Below are positions 33,602-43,633 of a DNA stretch of 64,000 nt, one piece after another. This stretch comes from Symbiodinium natans (taxonomy: Eukaryota; Sar; Dinophyceae; Suessiales; Symbiodiniaceae), in assembly GCA_905221605.1 (NCBI GenBank), contig CAJNDS010002166.1, positions 62,001 to 126,000 on the forward strand, given 5' to 3'. Every line of letters begins with the position of its first letter. Positions within the stretch are counted from its first letter, which is position 1. The notes under the pieces are model-generated. The model worked only from the letters and a program-made list of their open reading frames with translations, was not told the DNA's origin and did not search any database. Both the position numbers and the translations under genes were made by a program.

Positions 33602-34295
33602 CTCGTGTTTAGGGTTTGGGGTTTAGGGTTTAGGGTTTAGGATCTGGGGTTTAGGTTTCGGGTTCAGGGTGGTTTGTTGGATGTGGATTTCGGCCCGAAC
33701 GCCTAAAAAGCCTTGGGACTTGTTTGGGGTCCCTGTAACATGGTACAACAGAAGCTATGTACCCGTAGCACAGGGATTACATAGCAACTACCTACTCCCC
33801 TGAAATATCAAGTCTGCCGAGCCATTCAGGCTTGGCCTGTCCCTGTGCTGGGGAGGTCCAAAAGCCTCAAACTTCGGGCCTGCACATCCGGGGCGTGCGT
33901 GGCCTACCCACCCCCCCCCCCCCCCCCACCAAAAAAAGAGGCTATTCCTTCAATGGCAACCCAAGTGAACGACCAGGAACCTGTCCTCGGAGAACTGCAT
34001 GGCCCTGAGCGCGAAACCCTTGTAAGACCAAGGCTACCCAAGTGCCGGATATGGTACTTACAGACCTAGATGCCCTACTCCTCAGAATGTGTGCGCTCTT
34101 GGCTTCATACAGGCTCAATTGTGGAGGATAGAGCGGCCTTGAAGCCGCAGAAGAGCGTGGACAACAGGAAGGTGCTGCCAAAGGACCCGGTGACCTGGCA
34201 AAGAAGCCGGAAAAATGTGGATTCAAACGTCTGACCGAGCTGTTGAAGATTGCGTGGTCGCTCCCGCCAGCCGAACCTACCTTGAGCAGAAACGG

Positions 34296-34428
34296 CTTGG
34301 AGGTTCATGGTACTTAGCAACCAACTGCAACTGTACTTATAACCCACTTATAAGCCCCCTAAGTGCCCTAATATGGTTACAAGTACAGTTAAGTTAAAAT
34401 TAGTTACTAAATACCATGAACCTCCAAG
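34296..34428. mobile_element. MITE-like element, family B
   Basis: 133 bp, ends CTTGGAGGTTCATGGTACTT and ATACCATGAACCTCCAAG. Best-preserved copy of the family in the window. Confidence 0.7.
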
Positions 34429-34985
34429 GGGCTCCAAAACCTGTGTTCTCAGCCATAGACTGGTCATGGTCACCCCTGCACTAAACTCGCCGAACTCCCC
34501 CGAAAATCGGCAGCAGTGGGGCCCGATAAACGCTAAGCCCTAAACCCAATTTGCACCAGAGCTCTCTTTCAGATCCTAAACCCTAAAACCCCTTGAACCG
34601 ACAAAGCGCCAAAAGTGCGCAAGAACTCTGCCCGGCCCGACCCGGATCAGCGCCGTGCGCTCGGCCGAGCCGACGGGAACGCAGGGCCTGCGACTGCTGG
34701 CAGGCAGTTTTCTCACAATGGGGGTTTAGGGTTTAGGGTTTAGGGTTTCAGGGTTAAGGGCTTAGGGTTCAGGGTTTGAGGGTCTCAGGGTTTGTTTGCC
34801 ACCCAACAGACCAGCCGCACTGCAGGTTTAGGGTTCCGGGTTTAGGGCTTAGGGTTGCAATACACCGAGAAAGGTTTACCAGCCACCTCCTGGGCTACTA
34901 CGGCATGACAGTGTCAGGCAGTCCCCACGCCCACCCTCGCACAAAAACAAGGGAAGGCGCCAAAGCTCTAAGGTTCGCACCAAAA

Positions 34986-35057
34986 AAGCCTAAACCCTAA
35001 ACCCTAAACCCTAAACCCTAAACCCTAAACCCTAAACCCTAAACCCTAAACCCTAAA
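34986..35057 (+). repeat. CCCTAAA array
   Basis: About 10 units. Confidence 0.9.
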
Positions 35058-35222
35058 TCCTAAACTACAATAAGCTCCCCTCAAGAGGTTGGAAGCCGTC
35101 GTGTGCACCTGTTAAAATGGGCTCTGGGATTTCATTGGGCCGAAGTAAGAATATCAGCAACGATTTTAAGTCAGGGCTAGGGGGCCTTAGATTTATCAAG
35201 CGTTGATAGCATAAGCTACCAA

Positions 35223-35306
35223 TTGCTTAAGAAGCCCCCAAAAAACACAAATATTCTTCCTTATAAGGGATTGTCATTGTCATTTTTTGGGGAGGTTCCT
35301 AAGCAA
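35223..35306. mobile_element. MITE-like element, family D
   Basis: Ends TTGCTTAAGAAGCCCCCAAA and TTTTGGGGAGGTTCCTAAGCAA are inverted copies. Second copy at 40,043-40,184. Confidence 0.65.
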
Positions 35307-35947
35307 ATAGTAGTAAGCTCGCAGAGCACGGAAAAGCCCGCAGCTCCAGCCTCACGATGTACACCCCATGCACCAAGGCCACAAGCACCACCTCACTGCA
35401 CCAGGCTGTGGAATCCCTTTTTACCCTAAACCCTAAACCCTAAGCCCTAAACCCTAAACCCTGAAATCCTAGAGTAGCGGCCGACGTTGTCAGGTACTTG
35501 GAGATTCATGGGGTGCTATGAGGAGGGTTGAAATCCTAACCCCAATCAAAGCTCTGGCCAGTTATAACTCTGGATGCCCTTTTAAGCCCCAAACCCGGGG
35601 ACCCTATACCAACCTACTATAACCCGAGTAAACCCGAGCTATAGCTACCAGCTACACATGAACCTGGAAGTAGGCGTCACCGCAGTCCAGCAAAAAGCCG
35701 GGGACGAGTGTCACTGTCAATGATTGCAGCAACAAACGAAGCGTGGGCAGCGGAGGAAACTCTAAACCCTAAACCCAAACTTATCCCCAGAAAGCGTGGA
35801 TCAAGTTGACCTCAGTAGGGGGGGGGGGGGGGGTGCTCTCAGAGACGCTGCCTGAAGGCATGGCTCCCGTCCGAGTACCCGAAGCCCTAAACCCTAAACC
35901 CTAAACCCAAAACCCTAAACCCTAAACCTACACCCTAAACCCTAAAC

Positions 35948-36016
35948 CTAAGAAGCGGACCATGGCCATCGTGGTGGATAAGAAATCCAGGAACTGGGCC
36001 ACGAAGAGCAGCATGC
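35948..36016 (-). CDS. Exon encoding a membrane helix, telomeric unit as 5' splice site
   Basis: 69 nt after TCTAG|G, encoding MLLFVAQFLDFLSTTMAMVR then FL. The intron then starts GTTTAGG, the first degenerate unit of a telomeric run, so the donor GT appears to come from the repeat itself. Product unknown. Confidence 0.4.
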   Translation of the reverse strand, partial: ACCSSWPSSWISYPPRWPWSAS

Positions 36017-37009
36017 CTAGACCTTCCACATCCCAAGGGTGTGCGCTTTTGTGGCATTGGGGTTTAGGGGCAACACCCCCGCCCCCCTCCCCCCGGGCCG
36101 ATATGCTGAGGCTTGAAGGTGCGGGTCATGGTGGCTAAGCTGACTCATGGGCCACTCTGCAAGTATATACTCTGTCTAGGTTGGGGTTCGGGCACAGGAA
36201 AGACAAGTTGACTTCTTCCCACTTCTTACCACACAACATCGTTGTTGGTGTTCTGAGGGAGCCTTCCAAGAACCCCCAGGCCAAAGCATACGTTTGACGC
36301 GGGCACGGAGGTTTAGCGTACACAAGCAAGCAAACAAAGCCAGAAAGCCCAAGTCCTTCAAAGCTGCGCAGAAGATAGCCCCCTTCCAGCTATCAAGAAT
36401 AAGTCAAAACAATCAATAAACCACAGCGCAAGAAAAGAAGCGTGCAGCCAAACCCTAACCCTCTGAGGGTGTTGAGGGAGGGGTTGAAGGGTATAACCCT
36501 AACGCCTAAACCCCAAACCCTAAAAACCTAAAACCCTGAACCCTGAACCCTAAACCCTAATTTGAGGGATGTTGAAGGGTATAAGGGTCTTGATGGAAGG
36601 GTAGTCGTCCAAAATGTGGTTTGGGGTATGGCTCATGGCCTATGGGCCTTGACACTGCAGCCTGTTAAAACAGCCCCTGCCTGCCCCTATAGGGTTTAGG
36701 GTTTTGGGTTCCCTAACCCTAAGCCCTAAGCCCTAAACCCTAACCCTAAACCCCCATCCTGGCCCCTGTAGGAGCTGGGCCCATGCCGTTGCGGGAGTAG
36801 ACTAGCAGGTGCACAGTGAACAGCCAGACCTGGAAAGTCCAGATTGGGGAGCTTTTTTCTGCCACCCGTCTAGTCAAGCTCTATGGGGCAACTGAAGAGG
36901 GAATGCTGGGGTTTAGGGTTTGGTGGGGGGGATGTGAGGAGCGGTCTAGGGGGGGAACCTGGTGCGGCAGGGATTGCTGCAAAAATGAGACTGGGAGCAC
37001 CACTCGAAC

Positions 37010-37060
37010 CCCGAAAAAAGCTGTGGCGGTGAAGAACAGCGCGCTCAAGTCGTTGTGAGC
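37010..37060 (-). CDS. Exon-like island (AHNDLSALFFTATAFFG)
   Basis: 51 nt, 17 codons, between GGCCAG|G and TTCGGG|GTTCG. Hydrophobic second half suggests part of a membrane segment. Product unknown. A second open stretch of protein-like composition lies upstream on the same strand (about 37,585-37,405). Confidence 0.35.
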
Positions 37061-37619
37061 CTGGCCAGGCGTCATGACGCGTGGACGAAGGCGAACTGGA
37101 GAACTGGGCAATCATTCCTTCCGCCCTGGCTTTGCCGAAGCTGAGCCATGAACGACCCTGAACCCTCAACCCCAAGCCCCAAACCCTCCCCACCTTCAGC
37201 TTTGCAGCTGCTTGTGTGAGCCCCACTCATGTGCAAACATGCATCGGGAGTCAGCTGGGAATGAGCACATCGCAACCCTTAGACCTGTCTCCAGGTCGAA
37301 ACAGCCCCAAACCCCCGAAACCCCTAAACCCAAGTTCCATCGCTCCCAACACACACTGCCCTAAAACCCTGAACCCTAAACCCGTATAACCCCCAAACCC
37401 TAAACCCCAAGTAGGAACACAAGTTCCCGAGCTTGCTCCCTTCAGGGTGAAACAGCGCGCGCCTGTCGCCGCTGCAAAGTTCGCAAGGCTGAGAAGACGC
37501 TGGGACCCATCACCAGCGTGAGCAGCGAAAGCCTGAAGATTGTTTTTGTTGGGGGCAGGAACTTTTGATTGGCTTTGGAAGTCTACCCGGCGCTGTCTCT
37601 GATGTCTCAGCAACTGAGC

Positions 37620-38940
37620 GAGACTGCACTGGGAACCAGCACATTATCGGGACTAACTCGCCAGTTGCACTAAGGTCACTAGAACTACAAGGCGACATCC
37701 CAATTCATCAGTTCTCGAAGTTTGGGGCTTAGGACTATTTGGGGGTTTGCGATATTCGGGGTAGCGTATGGCGTATGGGGATGCTACTATTTGGGGTCTG
37801 CTTTAGGGGTCCCCTGTTTCGTAAATCCTGATTCAGGGTTTTAGGCTTCAAGGGCTGTAGCCGTTCAGGGATTAGGAGTGTGCAAAGGGCTTAGGTGCTG
37901 TTGCGGTTTGGCTCGAAAAGTTACGCAGGCGTAAGAACGAAGGCGGTTTTGTCCTTAGAAGCACAAAGCAGAAATACCGTCATTGTTAGGCATGACGATG
38001 AACTTTTTCGGGGTTTGCGTGCTAGATCCAGTTGATGGTGCTCTTTATGTACCACGATAACGTATGTTTAGCTGTGTTTCAGCGGGGGGGGCAGGTAACC
38101 CAAGCATCCGAGGGTTTAGGGTTTAACCTCTTGACCTTTGGGCACCCCCAGCTCCACCATGTGTGAACTCAATACAAGCTGAGGCGGCCACCAAATGTAG
38201 CTTTGCAGAATCCCCTGCATGGGCCAAGGCTGCGAAGCACGGAGCCCGTGCAGATGATAAGGGAAAAGTGTATTAGAGGATGGCGAACAAAAAAAGGAGA
38301 AAGCAGGCATTAGAGCAGAGCTCCTTATGACTTGCGTAAGGACATTAAGGTTGAAGCCCCTGTAGAATACGCTCTTGCAACACTTTTTCCAACCCGAAAG
38401 CATGCGGTCTCAACTCATGAAGCTTAGCTAAAGGGTTTGTAAGGTCTGCCTCTCCCCCCCCCCCTCCCCCTTGCGTAGGTGTGTACTTGATAAATATAAG
38501 ACTACGGTCTACTAGTTCTTCGAAGGGAATGAGGGAACAAGGCACCACACATCCCCCTATATCGCCCTTTGAGGGGTTAAATAGGGTAGTTCACCTTAAT
38601 TCCCGACGAAGAACCAAGCAGAAAATTGGAGGGTCCTAGGCAACTATAGGGTTGAGGTGCTCTCCGCATGAAAACTTCAAGGCTAATTAATTCTTCCAGG
38701 CAACCTGGTGCCTGCATTCTAGGCACTCTTGGGACCTACAATTGAAAGCTTAGGGTTTAGGCGAACCACCATGGGGTTAGGGTTTATAAGGTCGGTGGCC
38801 TCTTTATCTGTTCCCCTTATACCTTAATCTAGCCCCCAGGTACCCAAACAAGAACCCCGAATATATGCCCTTGAAAACAGAAACCCTACTTTAAAGAGAC
38901 CACCAACCCACATAAGGTTAGGGGTTTAGGCGCTTGGGCT
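37620..38940. other. Region without a confirmed gene
   Basis: Unique sequence with very few telomeric units. No exon with both splice signals was found. Confidence 0.4.
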
Positions 38941-38945
38941 ATGGC

Positions 38946-39009
38946 CTGCTCGGCACAAGCGAACTGCTGGTCAAACACAGTTGCCGGATTGGTGAACTCC
39001 ACAATGTAC
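38946..39009 (-). CDS. Exon (YIVEFTNPATVFDQQFACAE)
   Basis: 64 nt between TGCCAG|G and GAGCAG|GCC (GC donor), 21 codons in phase. Good AG|G and AG|GC pattern, identical in style to the SPFH gene. Product unknown. Confidence 0.5.
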
Positions 39010-39809
39010 CTGGCAGCCACACGTCTCAACCCCTGAGCCCTGGCACAGCATGAGGCACGCGACGTACTTACATCTTCAACCTTTCAACTGGGTCTTGTCT
39101 GCTCAGCTCCAAATCCCTGACCTCCTTCTCTCTCTCTCACTTCGCTATCTTGTTCTGATGCTTTTCGACCGATAGCAACTTCGACCTCTTGCCGATCTGG
39201 AGGGCAGCAAATGTCACAAACCCAGCTGCGTTGGACGGGTCTTGATTCTCAGGTGGGGGCTCGACTCACGCATTTCAGAGGGATGTTGGGTTCAGGAAAA
39301 GACTATTTCTCGGGTATCCAAAACCGGTCTGTTTGTCGCTGGGGGAGGGAGGGGGAGCTTGAGGCCAGGGTTGTGGTATACTTCCGCTGGTTGTCCAGCC
39401 TGGGAAAATGACTTCTGGAACAGCCCGCGCCAGGCAATAACTGCAGCTCTCCGCGTCAGGATCCTAAGCTCTAAACCCTAAATCCTAGAAGGCCAGTCGA
39501 GGCAGAAATCCGGAGAACCGATGGATCCCGACATGTAGAGAGCCTGAAAATCCTACGCCCTAAGGTCCTAGCAATGCCACCGCCTGTTGCCCGCAGCTAG
39601 GAGAACGCCATGTCCGGATTCGCATAGCAGGGGTTTCGTATCGCCAGGTTAACCCGAAGAAGGATCCGAAGGGAATGGTATGGGTCCCTCCGCCCTGGTG
39701 TATCTTTTGCTTAAAGCCTGCTTTACCAGGACACCCTGAACCCGGCAACTAGTAGTTGTAGGGTTCAGGGCTTAGGGGACCGGGTGGCCCCCGTGCTTTT
39801 GCTTTGCAG

Positions 39810-39893
39810 ATCTCCTTCTGGGCACTTGGCCCTGACGACTACTTCAGGGCCACATCTGCGGGAAAGAAGCGGAGCACCCTGAAAAGCCTAACT
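39810..39893 (+). CDS. Exon (ISFWALGPDDYFRATSAGKK...)
   Basis: After a pyrimidine-rich TTTTGCTTTGCAG| the plus strand reads 28 codons to SLT, then GAG (GA donor). The following bases (TTGTCCAGTACC...GGAGGTTAACC) repeat the element found in the CCCH gene intron at about 25,290. Product unknown. Confidence 0.45.
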
Positions 39894-40042
39894 GAGTTGT
39901 CCAGTACCCCTTGGGAACTGGAGGTTAACCTTTGGGTTTACTGACACACGGCACAGAATGCCCAAATGCTAAAGGTGACCTCTACTACGAAGCTAAACCC
40001 CATGCCTTCGAACCACGCCCTGATGGCTCGAAGCCCTGCTAT

Positions 40043-40184
40043 TTGCTTAAGAACCCTCAAAAAATAAAATACCATATAATAATAATAATCATAATCATGA
40101 TCATAAAAAATAATAATAATAATAATACCTGTATTACCCTTATAAGGAAGAATATTTTCCATTTTTTGGGGGGTTCTTAAGCAA
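40043..40184. mobile_element. MITE-like element, family D, with AAT-rich core
   Basis: Ends TTGCTTAAGAACCCTCAAA and TTTGGGGGGTTCTTAAGCAA. The core holds an (AAT)n/(ATC)n expansion absent from the 35.2-kb copy. Confidence 0.7.
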
Positions 40185-40493
40185 TTGGCAGAGCCCCGCA
40201 GGGCCTCTCAAGCTGGTGGCTTGAGCATTTTTTTGCGTTTAGGGTTTAGGGTTTAGGGTTTAGGGTTTAGGGTTCCCACTGCATCAGACACAAACCCAAA
40301 GAGGCACATGGAGGTCAAAGCAGAGCGCCGGCCCTTCAACCCCAAACCCTAAAACCTAAACCCCAAACCCGAAACCCTAAAGCCTCACCCCCAAACCCCA
40401 AACCGTCAACCCTAAACCTTAAACCCTAAACCCTAAACCCTAAACCCTAAACCCGAAACCCCAAACCCATGTGTGTTCCAAACAAGCGTTCTC

Positions 40494-40578
40494 CTGCGCT
40501 TCCAAGGCAGCAGCTCAGAGGAGCTGTTTCGAGGTGCCTGAGGCGATGGCTCAGGTGTCACATCGAGGGGCTCGCTCC
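40494..40578 (-). CDS. Exon (SEPLDVTPEPSPQAPRNSSS...)
   Basis: 85 nt between AAGGTTCAG| and AAGCGCAG|GAG (GA donor), open for 27 codons with split codons at both ends. The acceptor GGTTCAG looks like a mutated telomeric unit. Product unknown; Pro/Ser-rich. Confidence 0.45.
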
Positions 40579-40863
40579 CTGAACCTTGGGGTTTAGGGTT
40601 TAGGGTTTAGGGTATAGGGTATAGGCTATAGGGTTTAGGGCTTAGGGTTTAGGGGTTGGCCTTGAGGGCTTTGAGACCAAAGCGGTGAGACCTTAAGGCC
40701 TGAACCCTAGACCCTAAACCCTAGCCCTCAAGATTTTCCGGAACCTCGAAAAGCACGCGCACGATCGTAAGGTTATCTACACCCCCCTCCCCAACCCCCC
40801 CCCCACCTTCCCTTAAGAACACGGCAAACGCACTACAGCACCTACAGGCTCAAGTTCGGGACT

Positions 40864-42290
40864 GTTAGGGGTTTAGGGTTTAGGGTTTAGGGTTTAGGGT
40901 TTAGGGTTTAGGGTTTAGGGTTTAGGGTTTAGGGTTTAGGGTCACTTGCAACTCTTCTCTTGTGGTGGTTGCTGTGTCTCTGAACCTCGCTCACATCATG
41001 CACTTTCTTTGGACACTATTTTCATGGGTATGAGAACGGTGTAACTAAGGAAACCAAGGTATCCTCAACAAAAGAAACTCGAATTTGCGGTCCTGCAAGC
41101 GTAGGCAAGAAAGTGCGAAAGTGCGTCCCCAAAGTCAGGACCAGCAGACCCCGAACCCAGGCGGCCCAATAACAAGCTTAACTTAGGCCTTTTCGGGTTT
41201 AGGGTTTAGGGTTTAGGGTTTAGGGTGTAGGGCTTCGCATGGGTGTTTAGGAAGCCGACGGACTGGGAGCAGTTGCCCCACAGACTCCGAAAAGACGTAT
41301 CTTGCGCACAGTGGTGATGCAACTCCATACCCTAAACCCTAAACCCTAAACCCTAAACCCTAAAACCTAAAAATGTGGGTATTCATCTGATTGACCTGAA
41401 GGATGCCCCTGTGGAATCTTGGGATGCTCCCCCTTCTTCTAAGGTGCATTTTGGGGCTTACGGTTTGAGGTTTAGGGCTTAGGGTTTAGGGGTTGGGGTT
41501 TAGGGGTTGGGATGTTCCCCCTTATACTATAACTGTCGGGGTTGCAATAGGGGGGGGGGGTACTTATGATCCCGGTTAAGAAACGTAAAAGGGGGATCAC
41601 CCCAAGTGGTACCTCAGAATATAGTTCACGAGACTTCCTGATGCCAGTTGGGGGTTTAGAGTTTTTCTCACTCCTTCAAGAACCCTAAACCCTAAACCCT
41701 AAACCCTAAACCCTAAACCCTAAACCCTAAACCCTAAACCCTAACCCTAAACCCTAAACCCTAAACCCTAAACCCTAAACCCTAAACCCTAAACCCTAAG
41801 AATCCTGGCAGCGAGACTTTTGACAGCTGCACGTGTGTGACCACGTACAAGACGTCGCCGCGCTGCATTACGGAAGTGTGCTCAGTTGAATGCAGTGGAG
41901 GTGGGCAGACAGGTGTGGCTGCGCGCGGCATAGAAGGCGTTTTGTTTAGGATTTCCATTGTGCATCGTCAGGCAAGGACGCCTGCATGCAAGCAAACAAG
42001 GATGCGTCGAATTTCCCCTGTCTTCTACAACAAGTCCAGCCACAAAGCCCTTTTCACTCATCATGAGCTGCTTCAGACTAAACTTGCCACAAAGTAGTCA
42101 TTGCAGATATCCTCTTTTTGGCTGGGCACGACGCAAGGAAGCAGAGCTGGCGCTTCAGGCTTCAGACCCTACCACATAGGCAATGTTGGGGGGTTCAGGG
42201 TTGAGGGTACACCCTAAACCCTAAACCCTAAACCCTAAACCCTAAACCCTAAACCCTAAACCCTAAACCCTAAACCCTAAACCCTAGCTT
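40864..42290 (+). repeat. Cluster of telomeric arrays
   Basis: TTTAGGG at 40,864-40,942; CCCTAAA at 41,690-41,800 and 42,210-42,285. The islands between include a possible minus-strand exon near 41,286-41,236 (SLWGNCSQSVGFLNTH). Confidence 0.85.
41507..41605. mobile_element. MITE-like element, family A (diverged)
   Basis: Ends TTGGGATGTTCCCCCTTATA and GGGGGATCACCCCAA. The core holds a G10 run. Confidence 0.55.
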
Positions 42291-42696
42291 TGAAGAATAA
42301 ACTCCGCAACCTAAACCCTTTGCAAGCTGGACCCGCTAAGATCTATACCCTCTCTGAAGGATCTCGGTGCTTCAATATTGGTGCCTTGGAGATGAGAGTC
42401 TCAGGCCTCAGGTCTTTTGGGCTGAGGAACCGAGATGACTGGGGTCCAGGGTTTAGGTTTTAGATTTTAGGGTCTGGGACTTGGGGGTTTAGGGTTTCGG
42501 GCTCATAAGGGACCATACAAAAAAGAGAATAAAGGGTATCCGTGAAGTAAATGGCCAGGTCTCAGCCCTTTTTCACCACGGACTGAAAGCACGTGAGCCC
42601 TGAACTCTGAGAAGAAACTCTTCTGTTCTGCTTCACAAACTTTAGGGTTGGGGAACGGTTGGGGGTTTAGGGTTTATAAGGTTTCTGCTGCATGAT

Positions 42697-42915
42697 CTGG
42701 GGTTTAGGGTTTAGGGTTTAGGGTTTAGGGTTTAGGGTTTGGGGCTTAGGGTTTGGGGCTTAGGGTTTCGGATGTAGGGGCCAAAGCGCCTCGCTCGAAG
42801 CTGCTGAAGTTGCATGGCTCCGGGCTGTGCACCTCTTGACCCCCAAGATTCTCAGATGATATGAGGGGTTTAGTTTAGGGTTTAGGGTTTAGGGTTTAGG
42901 GTTTAGGGTTTAGGG
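42697..42915 (+). repeat. TTTAGGG runs at the insertion site of copy 1
   Basis: Two runs, 42,697-42,750 and 42,868-42,915; the second continues after the element at 51,746. Confidence 0.85.
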
Positions 42916-43208
42916 TGCGGAGCTGCAATTGGTATTGTAGAAAGGAGTTCGTGTTGGGGTTGGATGGGTCAATGAACCCGGAAATCATATTTGGCTCAAG
43001 GCTCAAGATGGCCGAGAGCCGTCAGCTTTTGTTGAAAAAGTACGTACGCTTGGGGTTGGGTTTAACGGGTTGGAGTAGTCCCGTCCCTTCTCCCTTATCT
43101 TGTCCCCTTAGGGTTGGGTGTTCTTGTTTCTGGTTCGATCTAGGAAATCTATATAGGCGACTGTTGAGGGTTGGTTTCTTTCCCTGTTCCCTTTCGGTTG
43201 CCCCCGTA
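42916..43208 (+). repeat. 5' LTR of copy 1 (293 bp)
   Basis: Begins TGCGGAGCTGCAA and ends GCCCCCGTA; repeated at 51,453-51,745 without a difference that I can see, which implies a recent insertion or conversion. Ends TG...TA rather than the usual TG...CA. Confidence 0.85.
42991..43007 (+). promoter_or_regulatory. Spliced-leader-like sequence in the LTR
   Basis: TTTGGCTCAAG followed by a second GCTCAAG. The first 11 bases (from 42,990) equal the 3' end of the dinoflagellate trans-spliced leader. The same core lies at 51,528-51,537 and, in the diverged copy 2, at 58,263-58,272. Confidence 0.45.
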
Positions 43209-43220
43209 GGTTATGAGCCC
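43209..43220 (+). promoter_or_regulatory. Primer-binding site, initiator tRNA-Met anticodon arm
   Basis: GGTTATGAGCCC immediately after the LTR is the reverse complement of GGGCTCATAACC, the anticodon loop and stem of initiator tRNA-Met. Drosophila copia uses this internal half-tRNA site rather than the tRNA 3' end. The same 12 bases follow the LTR of copy 2. Confidence 0.75.
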
Positions 43221-43273
43221 AAATTAGGTTCCCTGCGGTTTGTGTTTCGGCTTTAGGGTGGAAGTTTGAAGCC

Positions 43274-43633
43274 ATGGCGACCAACTGGTTACGGACTGGT
43301 GCGGCATCATCGAGCTCCAATGTGGGCGATCAACGTGAAGGTGGTGTCAAAAGGTCTGCAACGGGTGAAAAAGTTGTTCCCAATGTGGAAGCTCTGGTTG
43401 ATGTTGGTGGTATGCGTGGCGAAGAGAAGCCGGTGGTGGAAGGACTGGAAGACCAGATGGAAGTAGTTTTGCTGCGCCTTCTGAGCAAACATGGGCATCT
43501 TCTTCGAGCTGCGGAATCTGCTGAATCAACGGGAGCGCCAACAACAAGCTCCTCTACGTCAAAGATGGTGGAGCAAGGGTGCCAGACAGAACTGGTTGGG
43601 GATGTTATCCCAAGCGAGCTCGCAACAAAGTGA
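43274..43633 (+). pseudogene. Polyprotein, N-terminal segment (copy 1)
   Basis: The ATG at 43,274 (GCCATGG context) starts a frame of 119 codons, MATNWLRTGAASSSS and onward, shared with copy 2 from about residue 25. A 7-bp deletion near 43,611 (TGTTTCC is present in copy 2) shifts the frame, so the last few residues are out of register and the real frame goes on in the next segment. No known domain; low-complexity Ser/Glu-rich. Confidence 0.7.

Noticed and set aside
40285-40340. Exon in the island at 40.3 kb
   Set aside because: Both strands open, boundaries formed by telomeric units without a clear AG or donor.
42785-42860. Terminal exon QSASLEAAEVAWLRAVHLL on the plus strand
   Set aside because: The opposite strand is also open and no clear acceptor exists.
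1-42900. A chromosome end or true telomere
   Set aside because: Arrays are short, in both orientations and interspersed with exons; none extends to a terminus.
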